A stretch of DNA of 64,000 nucleotides from Mangrovicoccus sp. HB161399 (GTDB lineage Bacteria > Pseudomonadota > Alphaproteobacteria > Rhodobacterales > Rhodobacteraceae), in the NCBI RefSeq assembly GCF_013184745.1, contig NZ_JAATVU010000024.1, positions 27,116 through 91,115 of the forward strand, given 5' to 3'. Below, piece after piece: positions 18,372 through 27,766 of this stretch. Both the position numbers and the translations under genes were made by a program. The notes under the pieces were generated by a model. The model did not search any database and was not told the DNA's origin. It saw nothing but the letters and a program-made list of their open reading frames with translations. The number at the start of each line of letters is the position of its first letter. Position 1 is the first letter of the stretch.

Positions 18372-19688
18372 TCACTTGATGTAGCCGCCGCGCTTCATTT
18401 CGCGCTCGGTCAGGGCCTGGGCGTTCTGCAGCGCCTGGTCGGCGGTGATCTGCCCGGCCAGCGCCGCGGAGAACTGCTGCCCGACCGCGGTGCCGATGCC
18501 CTGGAATTCCGGGATCGCGACGAACTGCACGCCGGTATAGGGCACCGGATCGACCGTCGGCTGGGTCGGGTCGGCCGCTTCCATCGACTTCAGCGTCATC
18601 TCGGCGAAGGGCGCCGCCTCGAGGTATTCCGGGTTCTCGTAGAGCGAGGTCCGGGTACCCGGAGGCACGTTGGCCCAGCCTTCCTTGGAGGCGACCAGGG
18701 CGAGATAGTCCTTGGAGGTCGCCCATTCGATGAAGGTCTTGGCCGCCTCCGGCGCGTCAGTGCCCGCCGGGATGCCCAGCGTCCAGGCCCAGAGCCAGTT
18801 GCCGCGCTTGCCCAGTCCCGCATCGGGCGCCAGCGCGAAGCCGACCTTGTCGGCGACGCTGGAGTCGTTGGGGTTGGTCACGAAGGAGGCCGCCACGGTG
18901 GCGTCGATCCACATGCCGCATTTGCCCGACTGGAACAGCGCGAGATTCTCGTTGAAGCCGTTCGAGGACGCGCCGGGGGGACCGTATTTGTTCATCAGGT
19001 CCAGATAGGTGGTCAGCGTGGTCTTCCAGGCCTCGGTGTCGAACTGGGGCTTCCAGTCCATGTCGAACCAGCGCGCGCCGAAGGAGTTCGAGGCCGCCGT
19101 CAGGAAGGCCATGTTCTCGCCCCAGCCGGCCTTGCCGCGCAGGCAGATGCCGTAGATTTCCGCGTCCTTGTCGGTCATGGCCTCGGCGGCCTTGGCGATG
19201 TCGTCCCAGGTCGGCGCCTCGGGCATTTCCATGCCCGCCTTCTCCATCAGGTCCTTGCGGTACATGACCATGGAGCTTTCGCCGTAGAAGGGCGCGGCAT
19301 AGAGCGTGCCGTCCATGCTGAGGCCGCCCGCGATGGCCGGCAGGATGTCGCCGGCGTCATAGTCGTCGGAAAGCCCGGTCAGCGGCTCCAGCCAGCCCTG
19401 CTTGGCCCAGATCGGAACCTCGTAGGTGCCGATGGTCATGACGTCGAACTGCCCGCCCTTGGTGGCGATGTCCTGGGTCACCCGCTGGCGCAGCACGTTC
19501 TCTTCGAGCGTCACCCAGTCGAGCTTGATGTCGGGGTGCTTGGCCGTGAAGTCCTCCGTCAGGCCCTGCATCCGGATCATGTCGCCGTTGTTGACGGTGG
19601 CGATGGTCAGGGTGGTCTCGGCGGCGGCCGCGAGGCCGGTGGCGCACAGCGCCGTTGCACCCAAAAGGGTGCGAATCGAAGCAGTCAT
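18372..19688 (-). CDS. smoE: Polyol ABC transporter periplasmic binding protein
   Basis: 438 residues from the ATG at 19688, directly behind a strong GGGAGGAG ribosome site; an in-frame start 17 codons earlier has none. A Sec signal peptide (SIRTLLGATALCATGLAAAA, cleavage before ETTLT) leads into a type-I sugar-binding protein with WATSKDYLALVASKEGWANV and other extracellular-solute-binding family 1 features. First structural gene of the operon; binds the polyol in the periplasm and delivers it to the SmoFG-SmoK complex. Confidence 0.9.
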   Translation of the reverse strand: MTASIRTLLGATALCATGLAAAAETTLTIATVNNGDMIRMQGLTEDFTAKHPDIKLDWVTLEENVLRQRVTQDIATKGGQFDVMTIGTYEVPIWAKQGWLEPLTGLSDDYDAGDILPAIAGGLSMDGTLYAAPFYGESSMVMYRKDLMEKAGMEMPEAPTWDDIAKAAEAMTDKDAEIYGICLRGKAGWGENMAFLTAASNSFGARWFDMDWKPQFDTEAWKTTLTTYLDLMNKYGPPGASSNGFNENLALFQSGKCGMWIDATVAASFVTNPNDSSVADKVGFALAPDAGLGKRGNWLWAWTLGIPAGTDAPEAAKTFIEWATSKDYLALVASKEGWANVPPGTRTSLYENPEYLEAAPFAEMTLKSMEAADPTQPTVDPVPYTGVQFVAIPEFQGIGTAVGQQFSAALAGQITADQALQNAQALTEREMKRGGYIK

Positions 19689-19723
19689 TACTCTCCTCCC
19701 AAGAATGAGCTTTTGCCTTGCTT

Positions 19724-19739
19724 GTGAGCATTTATTCAC
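19724..19739. promoter_or_regulatory. Candidate operator in front of smoE
   Basis: GTGAGCATTTATTCAC, an imperfect inverted repeat with exact GTGA/TCAC arms, 36 bases before the smoE start and overlapping the proposed -10 region. A SorC-type regulator is encoded immediately upstream, so this is its likely binding site. Confidence 0.45.
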
Positions 19740-19759
19740 TCGAGATGACGATTGGTCAA
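19731..19759 (-). promoter_or_regulatory. Candidate smoE promoter
   Basis: Reading the minus strand, TTGACC (19759-19754) and AATAAA (19736-19731) are separated by 17 bases, an acceptable housekeeping-sigma promoter. The -10 element lies inside the inverted repeat proposed as operator. Confidence 0.4.
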
Positions 19760-19786
19760 CAGGGAAAACTCTCCGCAGCGCGGCAA

Positions 19787-19808
19787 TTCCTGCGCGAACG
19801 CGCAGGAA
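19787..19808. terminator. Perfect hairpin between regulator and smoE
   Basis: TTCCTGCGCG, AA, CGCGCAGGAA: ten-base arms. It lies 64 bases after the end of the regulator gene and 99 before smoE. Probably terminates or dampens the regulator transcript; no U-tract follows on the minus strand. Confidence 0.45.
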
Positions 19809-19871
19809 ATCTTTTGATAACAGTTTGTTAAGATCTCGCTAACGGAGCTCGGAAGATGCCCTGAGGCGGGC

Positions 19872-20810
19872 TCAGAGCAGCGACTCGGCCGTGTCCTCGT
19901 CGGTGACGAGCCCGTTGACGAAGCGTCCGGTCAGCGCGCCGCGGATCGCCTCGACCTTGCCCGGCCCGTAGGCGCAGGCGATGATCGGCGAGCTGCTTCC
20001 GGTCGCCAGGGGGGCGGAACTGACCCGCCCGTTGGTCTCGTCCTCGACCAGCCGGCCGTCGCGGTCGTAGACCCAGCCGGTGATCTCGCCGATGGCGCCG
20101 CGCCCGGCCAGGCGCGCCTGGTCGGCCTCGGTGATGAAGCCGTCGAGCACCAGCGGCGGGTTTTCCAGGATCTGGCCGATGCCGACGAAGCGCACGTCGG
20201 TCTTGCGCACCAGCTCCCGGTTGGTGCGCAGCGTGGCCTGGCCCAGCAGCAGGTCGCGCTCTTCCCGCGTGGCGGCGATGACCGGCAGCGGCAGCGGATA
20301 GGTCGGCGCGCTGACCTTGTCGGAAATGGTGAAGAGCACGTTGTAGTAGGCCGTCGAGCCCGAGGGCGAGATGTTGCCGGTCAGGGACACGATCTTGTGC
20401 TGCGCGCAGTCGACATGCGGCAGCTGCTCGATCGCGGAGCGCAGGGTGCGCCCGGTGCCGAGGCCGATCACCACCGGCTCCCCGCGCGTGAGCCAGCCTT
20501 CCAGGATGTCGGCGGTGGCATGGGCGACTCCGCGCCCCGCCCCCTCGCCCGGTCCCAGCGACGGCACGACCTCGCACAGTCCCAGCCCGTAGCGCTCGCG
20601 CAGCCGCTCGCCCAGTTCCAGGCAGCGCGCCACCGGATGGTCGATGCGCACCTTCACCAGCCCCGCGCTCATCGCCTGGCTCACCAGCCGCTGCGCGGAC
20701 TGGCGCGAGATGCCCATGACCGCCGCGATCTCGTCCTGCTTCATCCCGCCGATATAGGCCAGCCAGGCCGCGCGGGCGGCATCGTCGAGCTTGCGGTCGG
20801 CTGGGCGCAT
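19872..20810 (-). CDS. SorC/DeoR-type sugar-binding transcriptional regulator
   Basis: 312 residues. An N-terminal helix-turn-helix (YIGGMKQDEIAAVMGISRQSAQRLVSQ, spanning about residues 20-46) is followed by the sugar-isomerase-like SorC effector domain, with VVIGLGTGRTLRSAIEQL and VSLTGNISPSGS as the phosphosugar-binding loops and CAYGPGKVEAIRGAL near the C-terminus. The ATG at 20810 has AGGAG in front. It lies upstream of the polyol transporter genes on the same strand and is presumably their inducer-responsive regulator. Transcribed divergently from cydD with about 170 bases between the coding starts. Confidence 0.9.
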   Translation of the reverse strand: MRPADRKLDDAARAAWLAYIGGMKQDEIAAVMGISRQSAQRLVSQAMSAGLVKVRIDHPVARCLELGERLRERYGLGLCEVVPSLGPGEGAGRGVAHATADILEGWLTRGEPVVIGLGTGRTLRSAIEQLPHVDCAQHKIVSLTGNISPSGSTAYYNVLFTISDKVSAPTYPLPLPVIAATREERDLLLGQATLRTNRELVRKTDVRFVGIGQILENPPLVLDGFITEADQARLAGRGAIGEITGWVYDRDGRLVEDETNGRVSSAPLATGSSSPIIACAYGPGKVEAIRGALTGRFVNGLVTDEDTAESLL

Positions 20811-20978
20811 TTCGGCTCCTGATCCTCTGTCCGGCATGCATCTTGGGCAAGATGGTTGCGCTTTGCAAGCCGCCCCGCCGCAAGGGATGCAGCAACCCGA
20901 ACGGACTGCCGGGGTTGCATTTGCCCGGGCTTCCGGCCCATCTGCAGGCAAGCCGCCGCCACCGACCGGAGCCTTGCC

Positions 20979-22613
20979 TTGAGCAATGCCGACCCCCTGC
21001 TGCCCCGCCTGACCCGCGCCACCGCGGGCGGATTGCGGCGCGCGGGGCTGTGGCGGCTGGGCGGAGAGCTGCTCTGGCCGGTGCAGGCCGCCTGCCTTGC
21101 CATGGCGATCGGCGGCTGGGTCTCGGGCGCCGGTCCGCTGCACTCGGCGGCGCTTGCGGCGGGCTTCCTCGCGGCCGGGCTGCTGCGCAGCGTCCTCGAG
21201 GCCCGTGCCGCGCGGCTGGCCGGCGAGACCGCCGAGGCGGCCGTCGCCGGTCTGCGCCGCGACCTGCTGGCGGCCGAGACCGCGCGGCTCGACCGCGCGC
21301 TGTCCTCCGGCGCCTTCGCCGCGCTGGCCGTGCAGAAGCTGCCGTCGCTCAAGCGCTATCTCGCGCGCTACAGGCCCGCGCGGATGCGGGTCGCGGCGGT
21401 CGCACCGGTGCTGCTCCTGCTGTCGCTGTGGTGTTCCTGGGCGGTGGCGCTGATCCTCGCCGTCGCCGGGCCGCTGATCCCGGTCTTCATGGCGCTTGTG
21501 GGCATGGCCGCTAAGGAGGCCAGCCAGAAGCAGATGGCCGAGATCGGCAGCCTCAACACGCTGCTGACCGACCGGCTGGCGATGCTGCAGGACATCCGGC
21601 TGCTCGATGCCGGCGGCCGCACGGAGCGGGATTTCGGCACCCGCGCGGACGCGCTGCGGCAGCGGACGATGGAGGTGCTGCGCATCGCCTTCCTCTCCTC
21701 CACAGTGCTGGAGCTGTTCTCGGCGATCGGCGTGGCGATGGTGGCGGTCTATGTCGGCTTCTCGCTGCTGGGCGAGCTGCGCTTCGGCGCCTGGGCGACG
21801 CCGCTGACCCTGCAGGAGGGCATCTTCGTGCTGCTCCTCGCGCCGTCCTTCTTCCAGCCGCTGCGCGATCTCGCCGCTGCCTGGCACGACCAGGCCGAGG
21901 CCAGGGCCGTTGCGGAGGAGATCGACGCGCTGATGGATGGCGCCGCCGCCCCGATCCCCGGCGGGATCGCCCGCGCCGCGCCGCTGCCCGGCCCGGCCAG
22001 CCTGGCGTTCCGCGATGTCCGGCTGATGCGCGGCGGGCACGAGGTGGCAGTGCCCGACTTCGCCGCGGCCCCCGGCGAGCTGGTCGTGCTCAGCGGTCCC
22101 TCGGGACGCGGCAAGTCCTCGGCGCTGATGGCGGCGATGGGTCTGATTCCTGTCGCTTCCGGCGAGATCGAGGCGGCAGGCAGACCGCTCGGCGAAGACA
22201 CGGCGGCGGGCTGGCGGGCGCGGATCGCGTGGCTGCCGCAGGCCATCCATGTGCCCGACCAGAGCCTTGCCGCCTTCCTCGACCCGAAGGGCAAGGGCGG
22301 CGTGGACAAGGCATTGGCGCGCTCGGCCTCGGCGGAGGTCGTGGCTCGGCTGCCCGGCGGGCTGGCGGCCCGGCTGGGCGAAAGCGGCGCCGGACTGTCG
22401 GGCGGCGAGGCGCGGCGGCTGCTGCTGGCGCGCGCCGTCGCCATGAAGGCAGACCTGGTGATCGCCGACGAGCCGACCGCCGATCTCGATGCCGGGACAG
22501 CCGCCGCCGTGATCGCCACGCTGGAGAGCCTGGCTGCCGAGGGCCGCACCGTGATCGCCGCCAGCCACGATTCCGCGCTGATCGCCGCCGCCGACCGGGA
22601 GGTGCCGCTGTGA
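20979..22613 (+). CDS. cydD: Cysteine/glutathione ABC exporter subunit CydD
   Basis: 544 residues from a TTG at 20979 (LSNADPLLP), chosen because GGAG precedes it and the longer frame upstream is proline- and cysteine-rich and unlike the family. An N-terminal six-helix ABC exporter domain is followed by a nucleotide-binding domain with Walker A GPSGRGKSS, signature LSGGEARRLLLARA, Walker B LVIADEPTADLD and an ASHD H-loop. CydDC exports thiols and is needed for heme insertion into cytochrome bd. cydC follows with a 4-base overlap and cydABX lie downstream. Confidence 0.85.
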   Translation: MSNADPLLPRLTRATAGGLRRAGLWRLGGELLWPVQAACLAMAIGGWVSGAGPLHSAALAAGFLAAGLLRSVLEARAARLAGETAEAAVAGLRRDLLAAETARLDRALSSGAFAALAVQKLPSLKRYLARYRPARMRVAAVAPVLLLLSLWCSWAVALILAVAGPLIPVFMALVGMAAKEASQKQMAEIGSLNTLLTDRLAMLQDIRLLDAGGRTERDFGTRADALRQRTMEVLRIAFLSSTVLELFSAIGVAMVAVYVGFSLLGELRFGAWATPLTLQEGIFVLLLAPSFFQPLRDLAAAWHDQAEARAVAEEIDALMDGAAAPIPGGIARAAPLPGPASLAFRDVRLMRGGHEVAVPDFAAAPGELVVLSGPSGRGKSSALMAAMGLIPVASGEIEAAGRPLGEDTAAGWRARIAWLPQAIHVPDQSLAAFLDPKGKGGVDKALARSASAEVVARLPGGLAARLGESGAGLSGGEARRLLLARAVAMKADLVIADEPTADLDAGTAAAVIATLESLAAEGRTVIAASHDSALIAAADREVPL

Positions 22614-24250
22614 AGCCGCTTCTCGATGTCATCCGCATGATCTGGGCCGCGGCGCCGGGCACGATGGCCAAGGGGGCGCTGCTGTCGCTGGCCACCCTGC
22701 TGGCCGGGGTCGCGCTGCTCGGCCTGTCGGGCTGGTTCATCACCGCCACCGGCGTCGCCGGGCTGATGGGGATCGGCATCGCCTTCGACGTGTTCCGTCC
22801 CTCGGCCGGGGTGCGGCTGCTGGCGCTCGGCCGGGCCGCCTCGCGCTATGGCGAACGGCTGCTGACCCATGACGCCACCCTGCGCGCGCTGTCCGCGCTG
22901 CGGGTGACGCTGCTGCGCCGGCGCATGCAGGACAGCTGGGAGGCGCTGGGGCGGCTGCGTCCCGGACCCGCGCTGACCCGGCTGACCGCCGATGTCGACG
23001 CGCTCGACGGCACGGTGCTGCGACTGGCGCTGCCGCTGGCCGCCGGAACCTCCACGGTGCTCCTGGCCGGGGCCGGGCTCTGGTGGCTGACGCATTGGAG
23101 CCTCGCGCTGACCATCGTGGCGGTGCAGGGCGGCGGCAGCGCGGTGCTGCTCAGGCGGCTCGGCCGCCGTTCTGTCCCGGCCTCGATCCGGGCGGAGCGG
23201 CGCGGCCAGGCGCTGCTGCGCGGGACGGTGTCGACGCTGCGGGGCCAGATCGACCTGGCGGTGCATGGCGGGCTGGCCGGGCGTCTTCGACTGCTGCTCG
23301 GCCGCGCAGAGAAGCTCGACCTCGCGGCTGCGCGGCTCGACCGCATGGCGGAACGGGCCGATGCCGGGCTCTCGGCCGTGACCACGCTGGCCGTCGCGCT
23401 GCTGGTCGCCCTCGGCGGCTGGCTGGTGCAGGCGGGGACTCTGACTGCCGCGCAGGCGGCCATTCCGGTCTTTGCCGCGCTCGGGCTGCACGAGGCGCTG
23501 GCGATGATGCGGCCCGGGATGAGCGGCATGGGCGCGATGGCCGATGCCGCACGTCGGGTCTTCGGCGCGGCCGAACCCTCAGGCGGCACCGGCCCGTCCG
23601 CGCCCGATCCGCCCGGAACCGGGCTGGTCCTGCACGGCATCGGCCATGCCCGGCCCGGGGCCGCCGCGCCGGTTCTGGAGGCCGTGTCGCTGGAGGTCCG
23701 CCCGGGCGAGACCGTGGCGCTGACCGGGCCATCCGGCCGGGGGAAATCGACGCTCCTGCAGATCGCCGCGGGGCTCCTGTCCGCGGATCGCGGCGAGGTG
23801 CTGCTCTGCGGCCTGCCGCTCGCCGACTGGCCGGAGCCCGCCCTGCGCGGGCGGCTCGCCTTCCTGCCGCAGCGCTCCATGCTGCTTGCGGGCACGGTGA
23901 TGGAGAACCTCGCGCTGGCGCGCGACGGGCTCTCCCGCGGGGAGGCGGACGCGGTGCTGGCCGCCGTCGCGCTGGACGGTCCGCTGGCGGAACGGGGCGG
24001 CGCGGATGCGCGGCTCGGCGAAGGCGGCGCGGGTCTTTCGGGCGGCGAAGCGCGGCGGCTGTCGCTGGCGCGCGCGCTTCTGCGCCGCCCTGCCGTTCTG
24101 CTGCTCGACGAGCCCACCGAAGGACTCGACCGGGCGACCGCGGAGCGTGTGCTGCACGGCATCCGCACCGCCCTGCCGGAGGCCGCGATCCTCTGCGCGG
24201 CGCACCGCGAAGCGGAACGTCTTTGGGCGGACAAGGTTTTTCCGCTCTGA
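22610..24250 (+). CDS. cydC: Cysteine/glutathione ABC exporter subunit CydC
   Basis: 546 residues, GTG start overlapping the cydD stop (GTGA). Family features: LLGLSGWFITATGVAGL in the first helix, RLLALGRAASRYGERLLTHD, then Walker A GPSGRGKST, Q-loop LPQRSMLLAGTV, signature LSGGEARRLSLARALL, Walker B VLLLDEPTEGLD. It forms the heterodimer with CydD in the inner membrane. Followed after 111 bases by cydA, with an FNR-type site in that gap, so cydABX can be transcribed both with and independently of cydDC. Confidence 0.9.
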   Translation: MKPLLDVIRMIWAAAPGTMAKGALLSLATLLAGVALLGLSGWFITATGVAGLMGIGIAFDVFRPSAGVRLLALGRAASRYGERLLTHDATLRALSALRVTLLRRRMQDSWEALGRLRPGPALTRLTADVDALDGTVLRLALPLAAGTSTVLLAGAGLWWLTHWSLALTIVAVQGGGSAVLLRRLGRRSVPASIRAERRGQALLRGTVSTLRGQIDLAVHGGLAGRLRLLLGRAEKLDLAAARLDRMAERADAGLSAVTTLAVALLVALGGWLVQAGTLTAAQAAIPVFAALGLHEALAMMRPGMSGMGAMADAARRVFGAAEPSGGTGPSAPDPPGTGLVLHGIGHARPGAAAPVLEAVSLEVRPGETVALTGPSGRGKSTLLQIAAGLLSADRGEVLLCGLPLADWPEPALRGRLAFLPQRSMLLAGTVMENLALARDGLSRGEADAVLAAVALDGPLAERGGADARLGEGGAGLSGGEARRLSLARALLRRPAVLLLDEPTEGLDRATAERVLHGIRTALPEAAILCAAHREAERLWADKVFPL

Positions 24251-24272
24251 GCGGATCACGAACCGCTTACCT

Positions 24273-24286
24273 TTGACTCAGATCAA
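24273..24286. promoter_or_regulatory. FNR/FnrL-type box upstream of cydA
   Basis: TTGAC-TCAG-ATCAA, one base off the palindromic FNR consensus TTGAT-N4-ATCAA, about 75 bases before the cydA start. It predicts induction of the high-affinity oxidase at low oxygen. Confidence 0.7.
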
Positions 24287-24361
24287 AACGGAAATTCGGT
24301 CTTCGTTGCATAGCCGGTAACGTATATTTTCGGCGCATGTTTAGCGCAGCAGGAGAGTGCA

Positions 24362-25957
24362 ATGGACCTCGATATCGTGGAGTTGTCGCGATTGCAGTTT
24401 GCAATGACGGCGCTCTATCACTTCCTCTTCGTGCCGCTGACGCTGGGTCTTTCGATCCTCGTGGCGACCATGGAGACGGTTTACGTGATGACCGGACGGC
24501 CGATCTGGCGGCAGATGACCAAGTTCTGGGGGACCCTGTTCGGGATCAACTTCGTCCTCGGCGTGGCGACCGGCATCACCATGGAATTCCAGTTCGGCAT
24601 GAACTGGAGCTACTACAGCCACTATGTCGGCGACGTGTTCGGCGCGCCGCTGGCGATCGAGGGGCTCATGGCCTTCTTCCTAGAGGCCACCTTCGTCGGG
24701 CTGTTCTTCTTCGGATGGAACAAGCTGGGCAAGGTGCCGCACCTGATCGTGGCCTGGCTGGTCGCGATAGGCTCCAACTTCTCGGCGCTGTGGATCCTGA
24801 TCGCCAACGGCTGGATGCAGAACCCGGTCGGGGCAAGCTTCAACCCGATGACCATGCGGATGGAGATGGACAGCTTCGCCGAAGTCCTGTTCAACCCGGT
24901 GGCGCAGGCGAAATTCGTCCATACCGTGTCGGCGGGCTATGTCACGGCCTCGGTCTTCGTGCTGGGCGTCTCGGCCTGGTACCTGCTGAAGGGGCGCCAT
25001 GTCGAGCTGGCGCGCCGGTCGATCACAGTCGCGGCCTCCTTCGGCCTCGCTTCGGCGCTGTCGGTCGTCGTCCTGGGCGACGAGTCGGGCTACGATGCCG
25101 GGCTGAACCAGAAGATGAAGATGGCCGCCATCGAGGCGATGTGGGAAACCGAGCCCGCCCCCGCCTCCTTCACCCTCTTCGGCATCCCCGACAGCGAGGC
25201 GCGCGAGACGCATTACGCCGTCCACATCCCCTATGTGATGGGGCTGATCGGCACCCGGTCGCTGACGCGCGAGATCCCGGGCATCGAGCAGCTGGTCGAG
25301 GAAGCCCACGGCCGGATCGAAAACGGCATCCTCGCCTATGACGCGCTGATGGAAATCCGCGGGGCCAAGGGCAATGCCACGCAGGACATGACCGACCGCT
25401 TCGAGGCGCATTCCGAGGATCTGGGCTATGCCTTCCTGCTGCTGCGCTACACCGACGACCCGCGCAACGCGACGCCCGAGCAGATCCAGCAGGCCGCCAA
25501 CGACACGGTGCCCCATGTCTTCCCGATCTTCTGGGCCTTCCGGATCATGGTCGGGCTCGGTTTCGCCTTCATCGGCGTGATGCTCTACTTCTTCGTCCGC
25601 AGCTCGTTCAAGGGCATGACCTATCCCCGCTGGGCGCTCTACGGCGCGGTGGCGGTGATCCCCGCCCCCTGGATCGCGGCCGAGATGGGCTGGATCGTCG
25701 CCGAATACGGGCGCCAGCCCTGGACGGTGGACGGCATCCTGCCGACCGCGCTGTCGGTCAGCCACCTGGGCGTCGGCGAGGTGCTGTTCACCATCGCGGG
25801 CTTCGTGATCTTCTACTCGACGCTCTTCGTCATCGAGATGGGGCTGATGATCAAGTACATCCGCAAGGGTCCGGTGCAGGATGTCGAGGAAACCGAAATC
25901 TGGATGAAGCGCCACGAGGCGCGCCTGGCCGGCCCCTCGGCAGCCCCGGCGGAGTAA
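24362..25957 (+). CDS. cydA: Cytochrome bd ubiquinol oxidase subunit I
   Basis: 531 residues, start at an ATG after GGAGAGTGCA. His20 in LYHFLFVPLTLG is the heme b595 ligand, the His in KFVHTVSAGYVTASVF a heme b558 ligand, and the Met in FWAFRIMVGLGFAF the other. GRQPWTVDGILPTA is the conserved quinol-oxidase signature. The quinol-binding Q-loop between these segments is long. The enzyme oxidises ubiquinol and reduces O2 to water at very low oxygen without pumping protons. Confidence 0.97.
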   Translation: MDLDIVELSRLQFAMTALYHFLFVPLTLGLSILVATMETVYVMTGRPIWRQMTKFWGTLFGINFVLGVATGITMEFQFGMNWSYYSHYVGDVFGAPLAIEGLMAFFLEATFVGLFFFGWNKLGKVPHLIVAWLVAIGSNFSALWILIANGWMQNPVGASFNPMTMRMEMDSFAEVLFNPVAQAKFVHTVSAGYVTASVFVLGVSAWYLLKGRHVELARRSITVAASFGLASALSVVVLGDESGYDAGLNQKMKMAAIEAMWETEPAPASFTLFGIPDSEARETHYAVHIPYVMGLIGTRSLTREIPGIEQLVEEAHGRIENGILAYDALMEIRGAKGNATQDMTDRFEAHSEDLGYAFLLLRYTDDPRNATPEQIQQAANDTVPHVFPIFWAFRIMVGLGFAFIGVMLYFFVRSSFKGMTYPRWALYGAVAVIPAPWIAAEMGWIVAEYGRQPWTVDGILPTALSVSHLGVGEVLFTIAGFVIFYSTLFVIEMGLMIKYIRKGPVQDVEETEIWMKRHEARLAGPSAAPAE

Positions 25958-25963
25958 CGAGCG

Positions 25964-27121
25964 ATGATCCTCTACGAACTGATCGACTACGGCACCCTGC
26001 GTGTCATCTGGTGGGTGCTGCTCGGCGTTCTGCTGATCGGCTTCGCCCTCACCGACGGCTTCGACATGGGGGTGGGCGCGCTCCTGCCCTTCGTGGCCAA
26101 GACCGACACCGAAAGGCGGCTGGTGATCAACACGGTCGGCCCGGTCTGGGAAGGCAACCAGGTGTGGTTCATCCTCGGCGGCGGGGCGATCTTCGCGGCC
26201 TGGCCGCCGCTCTATGCCGTCAGCTTCTCGGGCTTCTACCTGGCGATGTGGCTGATCCTCGCCGCGCTGATCCTGCGGCCGGTGGCCTTCAAGTACCGCT
26301 CCAAGCGCGACGGCAAGACCTGGCGCGAGCGCTGGGACTGGGCGTTGTTCGCGGGCGGCGCGGTGCCTGCGCTGATCTTCGGCGTGGCGGTCGGCAACGT
26401 GCTGCGCGGCGTGCCTTTCCACCTGAATGACCGGCTGATGCCGATCTACGAGGGCGTGGGCTTCCTGAAGCTCCTCTTCCTGCTGAACCCCTTCGCTCTG
26501 GTCTGCGGCGCGGTCTCGGTGGCGATGCTGCTGGCCCATGGCGCGGGCTGGCTGGTGCTGAAATCCGAGGCCGGCCCGATCACCGAGCGGGCGCGCAAGA
26601 TCGGCTCCATGGCCGGGCTCGTGGCCATGGGCGGCTATGCTCTGGCGGGGCTCTGGCTCCTGGTGCTGACCGACGGCTACCAGCTGGCCAATGCCGTGCC
26701 GGACGGGCCGTCGAATCCGCTCCTGAGCGAGGTCACCAAGGGCGGCACCTGGCTGTCGGCCTATGTGGAACGGCCCTGGATCATCGTCGCGCCGCTGATG
26801 GGCTTCGCGGGCATGGGCCTGTCGGTGCTGGGGCTGCGCAAGGGCTGGGGCTTCACCATCCTGGCCTCGAAGATGGGCATCTTCGGCATGATCGCGAGCG
26901 TTGGCCTGACCATGTTCCCGTTCATCCTGCCCTCCTCGATCGATCCGGCCTCGTCGCTGACGGTCTGGGACGCCTCCTCGTCGCAGCGGACGCTCTTCGT
27001 CATGCTGGTGGCAGCAGCGATCTTCATGCCGATCATCCTCGCCTACACGGCCTGGGTCTACAAGGTGCTCTGGGGCAAGGTGACCGAGAGCGACCTGCAC
27101 GAAAACGCCAACAGCTACTGA
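25964..27121 (+). CDS. cydB: Cytochrome bd ubiquinol oxidase subunit II
   Basis: 385 residues, eight or nine membrane helices. The N-terminal [29 protein letters not shown] and [19 protein letters not shown] are the conserved CydB motifs. Six bases after cydA and ten before cydX, so cydABX form one translational unit. Forms the heterodimeric core with CydA. Confidence 0.97.
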   Translation: MILYELIDYGTLRVIWWVLLGVLLIGFALTDGFDMGVGALLPFVAKTDTERRLVINTVGPVWEGNQVWFILGGGAIFAAWPPLYAVSFSGFYLAMWLILAALILRPVAFKYRSKRDGKTWRERWDWALFAGGAVPALIFGVAVGNVLRGVPFHLNDRLMPIYEGVGFLKLLFLLNPFALVCGAVSVAMLLAHGAGWLVLKSEAGPITERARKIGSMAGLVAMGGYALAGLWLLVLTDGYQLANAVPDGPSNPLLSEVTKGGTWLSAYVERPWIIVAPLMGFAGMGLSVLGLRKGWGFTILASKMGIFGMIASVGLTMFPFILPSSIDPASSLTVWDASSSQRTLFVMLVAAAIFMPIILAYTAWVYKVLWGKVTESDLHENANSY

Positions 27122-27131
27122 GGAGACGATC

Positions 27132-27263
27132 ATGTGGTATTTCGCCTGGCTCCTGGGCCTTCCCCTGGCCGCGCTCTTCGCGGTGCTGAACGCCATGTGG
27201 CTGGAACTGCGCGAAGATGCGCGGGTGGCCGACGAACATGACCGGAAGGCCGGGCCCCGCTGA
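27132..27263 (+). CDS. cydX: Cytochrome bd small subunit CydX (43 aa)
   Basis: A 43-residue single-helix protein beginning MWYFAWLLGLPLAALFAVLN, immediately after cydB with AGGAG ahead of the ATG. MWYFAWxLG and the AMWLE following the helix are diagnostic of the CydX/CbdX family, which stabilises the heme groups of CydAB. It is short enough to be missed by most gene finders. Confidence 0.93.
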   Translation: MWYFAWLLGLPLAALFAVLNAMWLELREDARVADEHDRKAGPR

Positions 27264-27317
27264 GCCCGCCCGGGCCGGGGCGCGGCGCCGCTTGCGCCCT
27301 GCCCCGGCAATCAACCC

Positions 27318-27345
27318 GGCGTCCCGCCCGCGCGGGACGCCTTTT
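27318..27345 (+). terminator. Intrinsic terminator of cydABX
   Basis: GGCGTCCCG, CCCGCG loop, CGGGACGCC, then TTTT, 55 bases after the cydX stop. Confidence 0.88.
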
Positions 27346-27766
27346 CCGTCCTGCGGCCGAGCCGCAGGGCACCTGCGAACGGCGACCGCCTCCGCACCGA
27401 GCCGCGGCCTTGCCCCGCTCTTCCGGAAGACCCGCAGACCCGCCACGCAAGGCACGCCCCTGCCAACAAGCCAGCCCGGAATGCGGCGCCTGCCCGCGGG
27501 AACGGCTTCGCCGCTCCGGCCGGCGGCCGAAGCGTGCGGATGCATTCCCGGTTGCTTGCCCGCCATGCCGGGACCGGCGGGCGCGGGCCACGCGCGGCGC
27601 GCCTCCGAAGGGTCCGAGTTTTCCGGAGGGCGCGCCGGGCGGACAAGGCCGTGGCAGGCTGGCCGAAGGACCCACGCCGGGGACAGGGTGCCGGCCCGAT
27701 CCGGCCGGCCTGCGGAACATGTCCCTGCCGGCAGCCGGGCCGGGCCTTCCTGCGCCCGGAGGCGGC
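27346..27766. other. Gene-free GC-rich spacer
   Basis: About 420 bases between the cyd terminator and the broken sulfotransferase gene. Frames through it lack recognisable motifs and have neither ribosome sites nor normal codon bias. I see nothing functional in it. Confidence 0.6.

Noticed and set aside
20856..20978. Upstream extension of cydD from the ATG at 20856
   Set aside because: The added 41 residues are Cys/Arg/Pro-rich and unlike CydD; the TTG at 20979 has a ribosome site and fits the family N-terminus.
24680..27310. 876-residue minus-strand frame opposite cydAB
   Set aside because: Shadow of cydA/cydB; repeated H, R, D, Q residues and no family motif.
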